64,000 nt of DNA from assembly GCA_900316645.1 (NCBI GenBank), contig ONDP01000002.1, positions 1-64,000 on the forward strand, read 5' to 3'. The notes under the pieces were generated by a model. It saw nothing but the letters and a program-made list of their open reading frames with translations, was not told the DNA's origin and ran no database searches. Made by a program: the position numbers and the translations under genes. The DNA is from an uncultured Prevotellaceae bacterium (GTDB taxonomy: Bacteria > Bacteroidota > Bacteroidia > Bacteroidales > Bacteroidaceae). Shown here piece by piece: positions 23,869 through 33,363 of this stretch. Positions within the stretch are counted from its first letter, which is position 1; the number at the start of each line of letters is the position of its first letter.

Positions 23869-26514
23869 CTATTTTAGGGTTTCTGTTGTATATCCAAGCA
23901 TTTCCATTTCAAGTGATGCCCAGAGGAACGGACCGATGCCCTTGGCATCATTGTCGCGGATGGGTTCGCTCAGGTAGTATGCATAGCTGCCGTCGCGCTT
24001 CGTGTTCTCATTGACACTGCCTTTCGGATTGATCTTCTTCATAGCAGCCTCTACTTCCGGGGTAACGGCAGGACCAAGACCTGCTACAGAACAGCAGTTT
24101 GTCAGCGAGATGGTCTTGTCGGGGTGCACCTTGATGAAGTTCTTGATGATGCCTTTGTAGGCCTTGATGCCTGCATCTTTGTATTTCTCGCTGACATAAC
24201 CTTTGCGATAGGCTTTCAAAAGGGCGTAGGCGAACATGGAGGAACAAGTAGATTCCAAGTAGTTGCCCTCACGCTTGGGAGAATCCATCACCTGATACCA
24301 TACGCCGCTCTTCTTGTCCTGCCATTTCAGGATGGCATCGAAGTCTTTCTTCAGCAAATCGATCAACTCCCCACGTCGTGCATAGTCTTCGGGAAGGGCG
24401 TCGAGCACTTCGACGAGTGCCATTGTGTACCATCCCTGCGCACGTCCCCAGCAATGCTGGCTGAGTCCAGTCTCTTTGTCAGCCCAGAATGTCTTGCGTG
24501 TCTCGTCGTATGCATGGCGGTTGAGCTCGGTCTTGGGGTCGAAAGTACGCTGATAGGTAATCTTCAACTGGTTGACGGCATCATCGTAAATGGCCTGTAT
24601 TTCTTTGTCAGCCTTAGCTTTTGCAGCCTTGGTGTTCTTAGCAGGTTTGCAGGTGATGGGAGCAGTCAGTGTGCGGAAGGGAAGTCCCATGAATATACCG
24701 TCGAGCCACACCTGGTAGGCATAGATGGCTTTGTGCCAGAACACCTTGTCGGCGATGGTGCGGGGCTGTTCCTGCAGTTGTTTCATCATGAGCTGCATGG
24801 CGAGCAGGTTCTTCTGTTCTGGATATTTCTGATACATTCGGGTGACGAAATGTCCTGTGCGGATGTTGTCGAGGTTATAATCCAAGATGTTGAACCCACG
24901 GATATTGCCATCAGCATAAATCATAGTGTCGGTGTATTCCTTGCAATACTTCAGGATGTCTTCTCCGCCATAGCGCAGATAGGTGTCGAGCATACCTTCC
25001 AGTTCGATTCCCATCACATAGCTCCATTTGGGCTTCGAGGAGAAATCAAGAAGATATGACTTCGGGACACGTTTCATTTCTGAATAGGTGAGCCACTCGC
25101 TGTAATGCTGATAAGGCATCTGCTGGAGAACGAGCGAGCCATTGATGAAGAGGTTGTCGAAGTGTACATCGCGGGTCTGTCCCTTGCTGTAATTGCCATC
25201 CTTGACACCATTGAAATGACAGTCCTTGACGTTGATGTCATAGACATTGCAGACAGAGTCGAGCGCAATAATCTGTACACCATACTTTGACTTCTCGCAG
25301 GTAATGTTTTCGATGTTTACATTGCGGACGGTAGGCACGAAACCGCGACAGCATATTTCCTTGGGCTCGTAGTCGAGATTGATTTTCAGGACGCTTTCCT
25401 TGCAGACTCCCACCTTGATATTGCGGGCATTGATGTTTTCAATGACACCGCCGCGACAGGTGTTGGTCTTGATGCGGACAACGCGTTCCAGTTCAGGAGA
25501 GTCCATCACATTGTTCTCGGCATAGACATTACGGCATCCGCCGGAGATTTCAGAACCGATGACAACACCGCCATGTCCGTTTTTCATTTCGCAATTGCGA
25601 ATGATGATATTCTCGCTGGGTTTGTCCCACAAGCGTCCGTCGTTGTTGCGTCCACTCTTGATGGCAATACAGTCGTCGCCTGTGTTGAAGTAACAATTCT
25701 CAATCAGTACACCATCGCAGGATTCAGGGTCGCATCCGTCACCGTTAGGACCGTCATTGATGATTTTCATGCCACGGACGGTGATGTTTTTGGAGAGCAA
25801 GGGATGAATAACCCAGAAGGGGGAGTTGAGCAGTGTGAGGTTCTCCATCAGAATGTTCTCACAGAGATAGAAATTGATGAGCTGTGGACGCAGACCGTCT
25901 TCCTTTGTGAAGATACGCTGATCCATAGGTACACCATCCTCGGCATTCTTCAACAGTCGGGCACGCGATCCGCCTCGTTGGCTAATCATACCCTCCTTGA
26001 AACCAAACCGCGGATTGCCGTTCCAAGGCCACCAGGTGTCGTTGGCACCGCTGCCGTCAATAGTTCCTTCGCCGGTTACGGCAATGTCAGTTTGCTTATA
26101 TGCATAGATGCAAGGACTGAGGTTACGGCAGTCGATGCCCTCCCAGCGTGTGGGAACGATAGGGTAGAGGTCTGGCTCGAAGGCAAACTTCAGTACAGCA
26201 TCCTTCTCCACCACCAGATTGACATGACTCAATAGCGTGATAGCTCCCGTGACGAAGGTGCCTGAAGGAACGATGACACGTCCACCGCCTTTCTTTGAGC
26301 AGGCAGCAATAGCCTTGTTGATGGCCTTCTGGTTCTGAGCGGCACTGTTCGTCGTCTTGGCTCCATACTTGGTAATCAGGAAATCCTTCTCAGGGAAAGT
26401 GGGAGCCTTGATGCTCTGTTCGATACGTTTGTACTCCTCCTCGTCCCATGCTTTGGCGTGGGCAATAGAAGGCACAATAAGACATAATAGTAGCAGTTGT
26501 AGAATTCTTTTCAT
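23869..26514 (-). CDS. GH28-GH105 fusion (polygalacturonase plus unsaturated galacturonyl hydrolase)
   Basis: An 881-aa secreted protein taken from the ATG at 26514, where a signal peptide begins (MKRILQLLLLCLIVPSIAHA); the longer frame lacks one. Residues about 30-470 form a GH28 beta-helix with NGDGCD, TGDDCIAIKSG, GHGGVVIGSE and RIKTN, so the catalytic set is complete. Residues about 500-880 form a GH105 (alpha/alpha)6 barrel with WSYVMGIELEGM, FWHKAIYAYQVWLDGIFM and HCWGRAQGWYTMALVEVLD, including the catalytic Asp-type motifs. The pair would hydrolyse galacturonan and then remove the unsaturated uronic end left by the PL9 lyase encoded next to it. Upstream is a TAnnTTTG promoter. Confidence 0.9.
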   Translation of the reverse strand: MKRILQLLLLCLIVPSIAHAKAWDEEEYKRIEQSIKAPTFPEKDFLITKYGAKTTNSAAQNQKAINKAIAACSKKGGGRVIVPSGTFVTGAITLLSHVNLVVEKDAVLKFAFEPDLYPIVPTRWEGIDCRNLSPCIYAYKQTDIAVTGEGTIDGSGANDTWWPWNGNPRFGFKEGMISQRGGSRARLLKNAEDGVPMDQRIFTKEDGLRPQLINFYLCENILMENLTLLNSPFWVIHPLLSKNITVRGMKIINDGPNGDGCDPESCDGVLIENCYFNTGDDCIAIKSGRNNDGRLWDKPSENIIIRNCEMKNGHGGVVIGSEISGGCRNVYAENNVMDSPELERVVRIKTNTCRGGVIENINARNIKVGVCKESVLKINLDYEPKEICCRGFVPTVRNVNIENITCEKSKYGVQIIALDSVCNVYDINVKDCHFNGVKDGNYSKGQTRDVHFDNLFINGSLVLQQMPYQHYSEWLTYSEMKRVPKSYLLDFSSKPKWSYVMGIELEGMLDTYLRYGGEDILKYCKEYTDTMIYADGNIRGFNILDYNLDNIRTGHFVTRMYQKYPEQKNLLAMQLMMKQLQEQPRTIADKVFWHKAIYAYQVWLDGIFMGLPFRTLTAPITCKPAKNTKAAKAKADKEIQAIYDDAVNQLKITYQRTFDPKTELNRHAYDETRKTFWADKETGLSQHCWGRAQGWYTMALVEVLDALPEDYARRGELIDLLKKDFDAILKWQDKKSGVWYQVMDSPKREGNYLESTCSSMFAYALLKAYRKGYVSEKYKDAGIKAYKGIIKNFIKVHPDKTISLTNCCSVAGLGPAVTPEVEAAMKKINPKGSVNENTKRDGSYAYYLSEPIRDNDAKGIGPFLWASLEMEMLGYTTETLK

Positions 26515-26541
26515 TTTTCTTTGCTTTAGTAGATTATTCGG

Positions 26542-26575
26542 CAAAGGTAATGAAAAAGAATGAAATACCCACAAC
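26542..26575 (-). promoter_or_regulatory. Promoter of the GH28-GH105 / PL9 unit
   Basis: TACCTTTG on the minus strand (26542-26549) with a GTTG about 22 nt upstream. The spacing is slightly longer than ideal. Confidence 0.5.
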
Positions 26576-26595
26576 TTTTACATTATTTATATATA

Positions 26596-27372
26596 TTATC
26601 GCTGCAAGGCGTCAAACAGTTTGTCGAGTGCTTCGTCTGCATTTTTGCTTTCACTGAGCAGTGTGACGAACTTTGACCCGATGATGGCTCCGGCAGCATT
26701 GTCCTGGGCAGCTTTTAGCGTCTGTGCATTACTGATGCCAAAGCCTATCATGCGGGGATTGCGCAGGTTCATGGCATTGATGCGACGGAAGTATTCTTGC
26801 TTTTGTTCGTCGAAACTCTTCTGTGCGCCAGTGATGGCAGCCGAACTCACCATATAGATGAAACCGTCGGTATTGGCATCAATGAAACGGATGCGCTCCT
26901 CAGAGGTCTCGGGCGTGATGAGCATGATGACACGCAGGTCGTAGCGATCAGCCACTGGCTTCACCATCTCCTGATAATCCTTAAAGGGCAAATCAGGGAT
27001 GATCATTCCCGACACGCCACTTTCCACGCAACGCTGGCAGAAGGCTTCCATACCGTATTGCATGATGGGATTCAGATAGCCCATGAGCAGCAAGGGTATC
27101 TGCACTTGGTCTTTTATGGCTTCCAGTTGTGCAAACAGTTTGCTGAGTGTCATGCCATTCTTGAGGGCGAGGGTGGCAGCGTCTTGGATGACAGGACCGT
27201 CTGCCATAGGATCGCTGAATGGAATACCTACCTCAATCATGGAAATACCACGGCGCTGGAGTGTGAGGATGACATCGGCAGTACCGTCGAGGGTGGGGGC
27301 GCCGGCGCAGAAATAGAGCGACAGCAGTTTCTCGTTTTTGTTCTCAGAGAAGAGGGTGTTGATTTTATTCAT
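26596..27372 (-). CDS. trpA: Tryptophan synthase alpha chain
   Basis: A 258-aa TIM-barrel protein that cleaves indole-3-glycerol phosphate and passes indole to TrpB. The catalytic Glu and Asp are in [16 protein letters not shown], and MIIPDLPF and [10 protein letters not shown] form the phosphate-binding side. It is the last gene of the trp operon and overlaps trpF by 8 nt, suggesting translational coupling. No clear terminator was found before the GH28-GH105 promoter. Confidence 0.95.
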   Translation of the reverse strand: MNKINTLFSENKNEKLLSLYFCAGAPTLDGTADVILTLQRRGISMIEVGIPFSDPMADGPVIQDAATLALKNGMTLSKLFAQLEAIKDQVQIPLLLMGYLNPIMQYGMEAFCQRCVESGVSGMIIPDLPFKDYQEMVKPVADRYDLRVIMLITPETSEERIRFIDANTDGFIYMVSSAAITGAQKSFDEQKQEYFRRINAMNLRNPRMIGFGISNAQTLKAAQDNAAGAIIGSKFVTLLSESKNADEALDKLFDALQR

Positions 27373-28006
27373 TGTTTTCGTTCTTTATTGTTTCTATGAA
27401 TGTTCTTAATAGGTTGACGTCTTTATGAGCGGGAACGGTCTCAAAGCGGGAGTTGAGGTCAATGCCTGCAAGCATGGGATGGTGGAAAGCCTTTACTTTC
27501 TCTGCATCATCAGGTCCGATGCCTCCACTGAGGATGAAGGGTGTATTCCCCTGGTAGTCGTTGAGTACCGTCCAGTCGAACTGTGTGCCATTTCCACCCA
27601 CCATCTTAGCCTTCGTGTCGAAGAGGAAATAGTCGGTGATACCTTCGTAGGACCCTGTTTGTTCTAAATCCTCGGGAGTGGCGATATTGAAGGCTTTGAT
27701 GATGACAGCGACATGGTCGCTGCATAGGGAACGGAGGTGCTTGATATAAGCAGGGCTCTCTTTGCCGTGTAGTTGGATGATGTCAAGACAATATTCTGCC
27801 GCTGTCTCCCTGACAACCTCAATGTCAGCATCGACAAACACACCAACGCGCTTTGCACTTGCAGGCAGATAGGTAGGCCTTTCGTGTACGAAACGGCTGG
27901 ACTTCGGCCAGAAGATAAAACCAAGCCAGTCGATGCCTAAAGCTTCTACCTGACGGATGTTATCAGCCTCGCGCATGCCGCATACCTTGATTAGTCTGGA
28001 GTTCAT
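27365..28006 (-). CDS. trpF: Phosphoribosylanthranilate isomerase
   Basis: A 213-aa TIM barrel catalysing the Amadori rearrangement of phosphoribosylanthranilate. The conserved start [11 protein letters not shown] includes the catalytic Cys, and the general acid Asp is in [27 protein letters not shown] and GIDLNSRFE form the C-terminal phosphate site. It lies between trpC (3-nt gap) and trpA (8-nt overlap). Confidence 0.95.
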   Translation of the reverse strand: MNSRLIKVCGMREADNIRQVEALGIDWLGFIFWPKSSRFVHERPTYLPASAKRVGVFVDADIEVVRETAAEYCLDIIQLHGKESPAYIKHLRSLCSDHVAVIIKAFNIATPEDLEQTGSYEGITDYFLFDTKAKMVGGNGTQFDWTVLNDYQGNTPFILSGGIGPDDAEKVKAFHHPMLAGIDLNSRFETVPAHKDVNLLRTFIETIKNENNE

Positions 28007-28009
28007 CGT

Positions 28010-28795
28010 TCAGAGTTTTGTGATGAATTGGTTAAGAGCCACACCTGGGTCGGATTCCTTCATGAAGGTTTCGCCAATGAGAAAACCGCGAAATCCCACA
28101 GCACGGAGGTCGCGGATAGTCTGAGGTGAGGAAATGCCACTCTCGCTCACTTTGACGGCATCGTCTGGTAGCAGTTCGGCTAAGCGGAACGAGTTCTGAA
28201 CATCGGTAACGAACGAACCGAGGTTGCGGTTGTTAATGCCACAGAGGTCGGGCTCCAGTTCGGCATATTCCAGTTCAGGTTCACTATGCATCTCGAGAAG
28301 CACTTCCAGTCCCAGTTCATGGGCGGTGCGCAACAGTGTTTCACACTGCTGCTTGGTGAGGCAGGCTGCAATGAGTAATGCTGCCGAGGCACCGCAAAGA
28401 CGGGCTTGAAAGAGCTGATATTCGTCGATGATGAAATTCTTATAGAGAATAGGAATGTTCACACCGCTATGGCGTGCCGTACGAATAAATTCGTCGGTAC
28501 CACCAAAGTAGTGCTCATCCGTCAAAATACTCAGAGCTGCCGCTCCATTCTGCTGATAGGAGAGGGGAATCTCTTCGGCTAGTCCTGCTTCCTTGATCCA
28601 TCCTTTGGAGGGTGAACGCCGTTTGAACTCAGCTATGATACCGCTTTCTGATGCGAGTAATGCCTGCTGAATAGATGGCACGTTGAAATCGAGGAGGGCT
28701 TCAACGCGACGATGGATTTCCTGTTCAGGCAATTGTTGCTTGAACTGTTCCACTTCCAAGCGCTTATGGGCGACGATGTCTTGCAGAATATCCAT
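28010..28795 (-). CDS. trpC: Indole-3-glycerol phosphate synthase
   Basis: A 261-aa TIM barrel. FKRRSPSKGWI is the family N-terminal motif with the catalytic Lys, LSILTDEHYFGGT the second, and CGINNRNLGSF and KVSESGISS the later active-site loops. TrpC and TrpF are separate genes, as in most Bacteroidota, rather than fused as in enterics. It begins 3 nt after trpD. Confidence 0.95.
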   Translation of the reverse strand: MDILQDIVAHKRLEVEQFKQQLPEQEIHRRVEALLDFNVPSIQQALLASESGIIAEFKRRSPSKGWIKEAGLAEEIPLSYQQNGAAALSILTDEHYFGGTDEFIRTARHSGVNIPILYKNFIIDEYQLFQARLCGASAALLIAACLTKQQCETLLRTAHELGLEVLLEMHSEPELEYAELEPDLCGINNRNLGSFVTDVQNSFRLAELLPDDAVKVSESGISSPQTIRDLRAVGFRGFLIGETFMKESDPGVALNQFITKL

Positions 28796-28798
28796 ACG

Positions 28799-29809
28799 TT
28801 ATGAGTTGATGGTGGCAAATTTCTTGAATGTAGCCAAAGCACTGCCGCTGTCAATAGACTCACGTGCAATAGCGATGCATTCCTCAATGTTCTTCTGACC
28901 TTTTTCCAGCACTTGGATGCCGAAAGCAGCATTGGCAAGCACAATGTTCTTCTGTGCTGGTAGCGCACGGTTCTCAAGAACAGCATCGAAAATCTGTGCA
29001 GCCTCTTCTTCGGTAGCGCCGCCGACGAGTTCCTCAGGCTTGGCAATCTCGAAACCTAAATCACTGGGTTTAAAGATGCGCTCATACTGATTCGTGGTCA
29101 CCTTGAAATCGCCAGTGAGAGAAATCTCGTCGTAACCGTCAATACTGTTGACAATACCATAGTCGATGCCAATGCGCTGGTACACATTGTTGTAAAGGCG
29201 CATCTGGTCGAGATTGGCAACGCCCAGCAATTGGCACTTAGGCTGACTGGGATTCACTAGTGGACCGAGAAGATTAAAGATGGTAGGGAATTGCAGTGCC
29301 TTGCGGATAGGGCCGACAAACTTCATGGCCTTGGCAAACAGCTGGGCATGCAAATAGACAATACCAGCCTCGTCAAGAGAACGGTTCAACCGGTCGAGGT
29401 CGTCGGTGAACTTAATGCCGTGATGCTGGATGACATTAGAAGCTCCGGAAACGGAGGTGGCAGCATAGTTGCCATGTTTGGCCACCTTATATCCTGCACC
29501 GGCAATGACGAAACATGCAGTGGTTGAGATATTAAAGGTGTTTTTGCGATCACCACCTGTTCCTACTACATCGATGTAGCGGTCGGCATTAAGAATAGCG
29601 GGAACGCCAGTCTCGAGTATGCCGTCGCGGAAGCCAAGCAGTTCGTCGACGGTGACACCGCGCATCTGCAAAGCTGTGAGCAGGGCAGTAATCTGTTCGT
29701 TGGGATATTCACTCTGTGTGATTCCAATCAGGATATTTTTCATTTCTTCACGGGACAGTTCCTCGTGGTTCAGCATCCTGTTGAGGATGTCTTTCATTGT
29801 TTGTGCCAT
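28799..29809 (-). CDS. trpD: Anthranilate phosphoribosyltransferase
   Basis: A 336-aa enzyme that joins anthranilate to PRPP. The PRPP-binding motif VGTGGDRKNTFNIST is intact, followed by KHGNYAATSVSGASNVI and by GPIRKALQFPTIFNLLGPLVNP. It stands alone, without the glutaminase fusion seen in E. coli TrpGD. A 45-nt gap separates it from trpG. Confidence 0.95.
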   Translation of the reverse strand: MAQTMKDILNRMLNHEELSREEMKNILIGITQSEYPNEQITALLTALQMRGVTVDELLGFRDGILETGVPAILNADRYIDVVGTGGDRKNTFNISTTACFVIAGAGYKVAKHGNYAATSVSGASNVIQHHGIKFTDDLDRLNRSLDEAGIVYLHAQLFAKAMKFVGPIRKALQFPTIFNLLGPLVNPSQPKCQLLGVANLDQMRLYNNVYQRIGIDYGIVNSIDGYDEISLTGDFKVTTNQYERIFKPSDLGFEIAKPEELVGGATEEEAAQIFDAVLENRALPAQKNIVLANAAFGIQVLEKGQKNIEECIAIARESIDSGSALATFKKFATINS

Positions 29810-29854
29810 ATTTTTTTCGATGTTTCGTTATTACGTTATTGTGTTATTTCGGAT

Positions 29855-30418
29855 TTAGAGGAAGAGCCAGTTCTGTAACATCTTACGGCCGTCAGGGGTG
29901 AGGACGCTTTCGGGATGGAACTGGATGCCACGGATGTTGTACTCACGGTGGCGAAGTGCCATGATCTGTTTGTCGTCGCTTTCTGCGGTCACTTCCAGAC
30001 AATCGGGGAAACCGTCCCTGGCGACAACCCATGAGTGATAACGCCCCATTGTGATGCGGTTTGGAAGACCGCTGAATATTTCGTCGTTGCCAAATTGAGT
30101 CCCCTCGGTAGCCACACCATGATAGACGTCGTCTAGATTCACTAACTTGGCGCCGAAAACCTCACCGATAGCCTGATGACCCAGGCAGACGCCAAGAATG
30201 GGCTTTCGACCGGCATAGGCCCGGATAACATCCAGCAGCAGACCTGCTTCAGAGGGAATGCCAGGGCCGGGCGAGAGGATGATTTTGCTGAAAGGCTCCA
30301 ATTCGGACATTTCGAATTGGTCGTTACGCAGTACTGTCACCTCAGCACCCAACTCGCGTACCAGATGGGCCAGATTATAGGTGAATGAGTCGTAATTATC
30401 TATAATGACGATTTTCAT
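29855..30418 (-). CDS. trpG: Anthranilate synthase component II (glutaminase)
   Basis: A 187-aa class-I glutamine amidotransferase. The triad is Cys in GVCLGHQAIGE and His-x-Glu in QFHPESVLTPDG; the oxyanion loop is LSPGPGIPSEAG. It supplies ammonia to TrpE, whose gene overlaps by 4 nt. In many bacteria this subunit also serves PabB; no pabB is nearby. Confidence 0.94.
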   Translation of the reverse strand: MKIVIIDNYDSFTYNLAHLVRELGAEVTVLRNDQFEMSELEPFSKIILSPGPGIPSEAGLLLDVIRAYAGRKPILGVCLGHQAIGEVFGAKLVNLDDVYHGVATEGTQFGNDEIFSGLPNRITMGRYHSWVVARDGFPDCLEVTAESDDKQIMALRHREYNIRGIQFHPESVLTPDGRKMLQNWLFL

Positions 30419-31806
30419 AATTCTTCAGCTTTTAAAATAGCGCGGCGCAGGGCACCGAGCTTGTTGTTGACTTCTTGTAATTCGTATTCCTCATCACTCT
30501 TGGCTACGATGCCGCCTCCTGCCTGGAACCAAAGTTCACCGTTGCGTGAAACGAAGGTGCGGATAGTGATGGCTTGATTGAGTGAGCCGTTGAGTCCGAT
30601 GTATCCGATGCATCCTCCGTAGGCGCCTCGGTTGTGGGGCTCGTATTCTGAGATGAGTTGCATCGCTCTTACTTTGGGGGCTCCACTCAAAGTGCCTGCG
30701 GGGAAGGTGTCGATAAATGCCTTGATGGGGTCTTTTTCAGCATCGAGTTCACCACTGACGCGGCTGACCAGATGAATCACGTGAGAGTAGTATTGCAGGT
30801 CTTTGTAGAAATCAACCTTTACATCGTGGCAATTGCGTGAGAGGTCGTTGCGAGCCAGATCGACCAGCATGACGTGCTCGGCATTCTCCTTGGGGTCATT
30901 GCGCAGATACTCAGCTCCCTCACGGTCTTTTTCGGCATCGCCAGTACGTTTCGTCGTGCCGGCAATGGGGTCGATATAGGCTTTCCGTCCCTCGATTCGG
31001 CAATGTGTCTCAGGAGACGAACCGAAGATGCGGAAACCACCGAAGTCGAAATAGAACAGGTAGGGTGAGGGATTGATGCTTCTGAGGGCTCGGTAGAGTT
31101 TGAAGTCATCGCCTTCGTAGCGCTGAATGAAGCGGCGTGAGAGAACAATCTGAAAGACATCGCCGCGAAGACAGTGCTTAATGCCTCGACGGATATTCGC
31201 CTTGTGCTCCTCGTCAGTCAGTGTGGAACGCACCTCGCCGACAGGGTGAAAATCGTAAGCCTGTACATTTGACTTGTTCATAGCCTTGAAGACATTGTTC
31301 AGGTCGGTATCGTCACCAAGTGTTACGATAGTCAGTTGACTGTTGAAGTGGTCGAAGACGATGACTACCTTATATAAGATGTAAAGCATGTCGGGAGCGT
31401 CGTTCTTAGCCTGTGTCTCGTCTTTGACCTCAATATTCTCAAAATAACGCACGGCATTGAATGATGTGTATCCATAGAGTCCGCAATACTCCGCATGTTC
31501 TCCCTCCACTTTGATGTGGTCGATGAGGGTGTGGATGGCTTCGGCTGTGGTGTAGTTGCGGTCGATGGAATGACAATCCTGACTGCCGTCGGGAAAACGG
31601 ACGGTAGCCTCGCCGTGGCCAATGGCAACAGAGGCAATGGGGTTGATGCCGATAAACGAACGGGCATTGTCCTTGTCGTGATAGTCGGAACTCTCCATGA
31701 GAGCACTCTGCGGATAAATGTCGCGCAGTCGCATGTAAACACCCACGGGTGTGTACAAATCCGCCAAAATGGTACGGCTTGTGGTAGTATAATTAAAAGT
31801 ATTCAT
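30415..31806 (-). CDS. trpE: Anthranilate synthase component I
   Basis: A 463-aa chorismate-using enzyme. The start chosen is the ATG at 31806 (MNTFNYTT); the longer frame would begin in repeat-like sequence and run into trpB. The tryptophan feedback element appears as LMESSDYHDKDNARSFIG near residue 35. The catalytic core has IAGTTKRTGDAEKD, ENAEHVMLVDLARNDLSR, FPAGTLSGAPKVRAM and AYGGCIGYIGLNG. It follows trpB by 16 nt. Confidence 0.95.
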   Translation of the reverse strand: MNTFNYTTTSRTILADLYTPVGVYMRLRDIYPQSALMESSDYHDKDNARSFIGINPIASVAIGHGEATVRFPDGSQDCHSIDRNYTTAEAIHTLIDHIKVEGEHAEYCGLYGYTSFNAVRYFENIEVKDETQAKNDAPDMLYILYKVVIVFDHFNSQLTIVTLGDDTDLNNVFKAMNKSNVQAYDFHPVGEVRSTLTDEEHKANIRRGIKHCLRGDVFQIVLSRRFIQRYEGDDFKLYRALRSINPSPYLFYFDFGGFRIFGSSPETHCRIEGRKAYIDPIAGTTKRTGDAEKDREGAEYLRNDPKENAEHVMLVDLARNDLSRNCHDVKVDFYKDLQYYSHVIHLVSRVSGELDAEKDPIKAFIDTFPAGTLSGAPKVRAMQLISEYEPHNRGAYGGCIGYIGLNGSLNQAITIRTFVSRNGELWFQAGGGIVAKSDEEYELQEVNNKLGALRRAILKAEEL

Positions 31807-31822
31807 AATCCTCAATTCTTTA

Positions 31823-33031
31823 TTAGAAATTCCCATATTCTCCAGCCATTTCTTTATGCGACAGATAGGTTTCTACGTCCTTGTCGCCACGTCCACTGAC
31901 TGTCAAGACGACCACATCGGTGGGTTTGAACTGTACTTTGCTGAGGGCGGCGATGGCATGGGCACTCTCCAAAGCAGGTATGATGCCCTCCATACGGGTC
32001 AGTTCATAAGCAGCCTTCACTGCCTCGTCATCGTTGATGCTATAGACGGTAGCGCGATGCTGGGATGCCAAATTGGCATGCATAGGACCGATGCCGGGGT
32101 AGTCCAATCCGGCAGAGATAGACTCCGCCTCGATGATTTGACCGTCAGGGGTCTGCATCACCAGCGTCTTGGAACCATGTAGGATTCCCAAGCGTCCGGC
32201 ATGGATGGTTGCGGCAGTGTGACCAGTGTCTGCTCCCTGTCCACCAGCTTCTGCTAAGATAATCTTCACCCGCTCGTCGTCAATATAGTGGTAAATAGTT
32301 CCTGCAGCATTGCTGCCACCGCCTACACAGGCCATGAGGACATCAGGATAGTCACGTCCGATTTTCTCCTGCAGCTGTTCCTTGATTTCTGCAGAAATGA
32401 TGCTTTGTAGTCTTGCAACCATGTCGGGGTAGGGATGAGGCCCCACCGTGCTACCTATTATATAAAAGGTGTCGGCAGGATGGCAGCACCAGTCGCGTAT
32501 GGCTTCGTTGGTGGCATCCTTCAGAGTCCAGTTACCCGTCTTGACAGGTCGTACTTCGGCGCCCAACATCTTCATGCGTTCTACGTTTACATGCTGGCGC
32601 TCTACATCCAACGCTCCCTGATACACCACACAAGGCATGTCCATCAAAGCGCAGACAGTAGCAGTGGCCACTCCATGCTGACCAGCCCCCGTCTCGGCAA
32701 TAATGCGTTTCTTACCCATTTTCTTTGCCAGCAGAATCTGACCGATGGTGTTGTTGATCTTGTGGGCTCCAGTGTGGTTAAGGTCTTCGCGCTTCAAGTA
32801 CAACTGGCAACCATACTTCTCGCTCATGCGCTTGGCTAAATAAAGGGGAGAAGGTCGCCCTACATAATCACGCAGCAGTTGCATGTACTCTTTCTTAAAC
32901 TCATCCGACTCAATAATCGGCAGGTACTCGTTCTTGAGCTTCTCGACGGTAGCATAGAGAATCTCCGGAACGTAGGCTCCTCCAAATTCTCCATAGAATC
33001 CATTCTCGTCAACTAAAAAAGATTTTCTCAT
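31823..33031 (-). CDS. trpB: Tryptophan synthase beta chain
   Basis: A 402-aa PLP enzyme that makes tryptophan from indole and serine. PLP Lys is in LNHTGAHKINNTIGQ, the phosphate loop is CVGGGSNAAGT, and ETGAGQHGVATATV is the catalytic Glu region. The operon order is trpBEGDCFA, with the last-step gene first. The gene follows a leader peptide and an intrinsic terminator, so its transcription should depend on tryptophan supply. Confidence 0.96.
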   Translation of the reverse strand: MRKSFLVDENGFYGEFGGAYVPEILYATVEKLKNEYLPIIESDEFKKEYMQLLRDYVGRPSPLYLAKRMSEKYGCQLYLKREDLNHTGAHKINNTIGQILLAKKMGKKRIIAETGAGQHGVATATVCALMDMPCVVYQGALDVERQHVNVERMKMLGAEVRPVKTGNWTLKDATNEAIRDWCCHPADTFYIIGSTVGPHPYPDMVARLQSIISAEIKEQLQEKIGRDYPDVLMACVGGGSNAAGTIYHYIDDERVKIILAEAGGQGADTGHTAATIHAGRLGILHGSKTLVMQTPDGQIIEAESISAGLDYPGIGPMHANLASQHRATVYSINDDEAVKAAYELTRMEGIIPALESAHAIAALSKVQFKPTDVVVLTVSGRGDKDVETYLSHKEMAGEYGNF

Positions 33032-33062
33032 ATTATTTTTGTTAAGTTTTTGTTCTTACGTG

Positions 33063-33091
33063 AAAAAGGCCCGTCGCGATAACGACGAGCC
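33063..33091 (-). terminator. trp attenuator terminator
   Basis: Read on the minus strand, GGCTCGTCG and CGACGGGCC pair (one G-U) around a six-base loop, followed by TTTTT. It lies 43 nt after the leader peptide stop. The 5' arm (33083-33091) can instead pair with an upstream TACGAAGCC (33117-33125) as an antiterminator with one bulged A. Confidence 0.88.
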
Positions 33092-33133
33092 TTTTATATG
33101 TGATGAATAACTATATGGCTTCGTACCCCGCGA

Positions 33134-33184
33134 CTATTTCAATCTCGAGTTACGCCACCACCATGCATTCATTAATTTCGTCAT
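33134..33184 (-). CDS. trpL: trp operon leader peptide with Trp-Trp-Trp
   Basis: A 16-codon ORF (MTKLMNAWWWRNSRLK) with three tandem tryptophan codons, too short for usual gene finders. It lies between a consensus promoter and a terminator ahead of trpB. Ribosome stalling at the Trp codons at low charged tRNA-Trp would free the antiterminator. A segment after the ORF (TACGAAGCC) can pair either with the Trp-codon region (TGGCGTA) or with the terminator arm, the classic attenuation switch. Confidence 0.88.
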   Translation of the reverse strand: MTKLMNAWWWRNSRLK

Positions 33185-33217
33185 GTTCTTATATTAGAGC
33201 TTTTATGTTTACGACTG

Positions 33218-33249
33218 CAAAAGTATATATTATTCTTTTATTCTGCAAA
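33218..33249 (-). promoter_or_regulatory. Promoter of the trp operon
   Basis: TTTG (33246-33249), 20 nt, TACTTTTG (33218-33225) on the minus strand, a full consensus match. The leader peptide starts about 30 nt downstream. Confidence 0.8.
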
Positions 33250-33325
33250 TATTTTCGGGATTTTTTTATCGTTTTGATAGAAAATAATTAGTTTTACCTC
33301 AAAATTGTAAAAAGATAGTTAAAAA

Positions 33326-33357
33326 TTTGCAGATATGATGAATAAGTACTATATTTG
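33326..33357 (+). promoter_or_regulatory. Promoter of a candidate small RNA
   Basis: TTTG at 33326-33329, 20 nt, TATATTTG at 33350-33357. No ORF follows; the downstream gene is on the other strand. Confidence 0.65.
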
Positions 33358-33363
33358 CCCCCG

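Noticed and set aside
23869-26574. Longer N-terminus (MWVFHSF...) for the GH28-GH105 protein
   Set aside because: A signal peptide begins at the ATG at 26514, and the extra residues overlap the promoter's -7 box.
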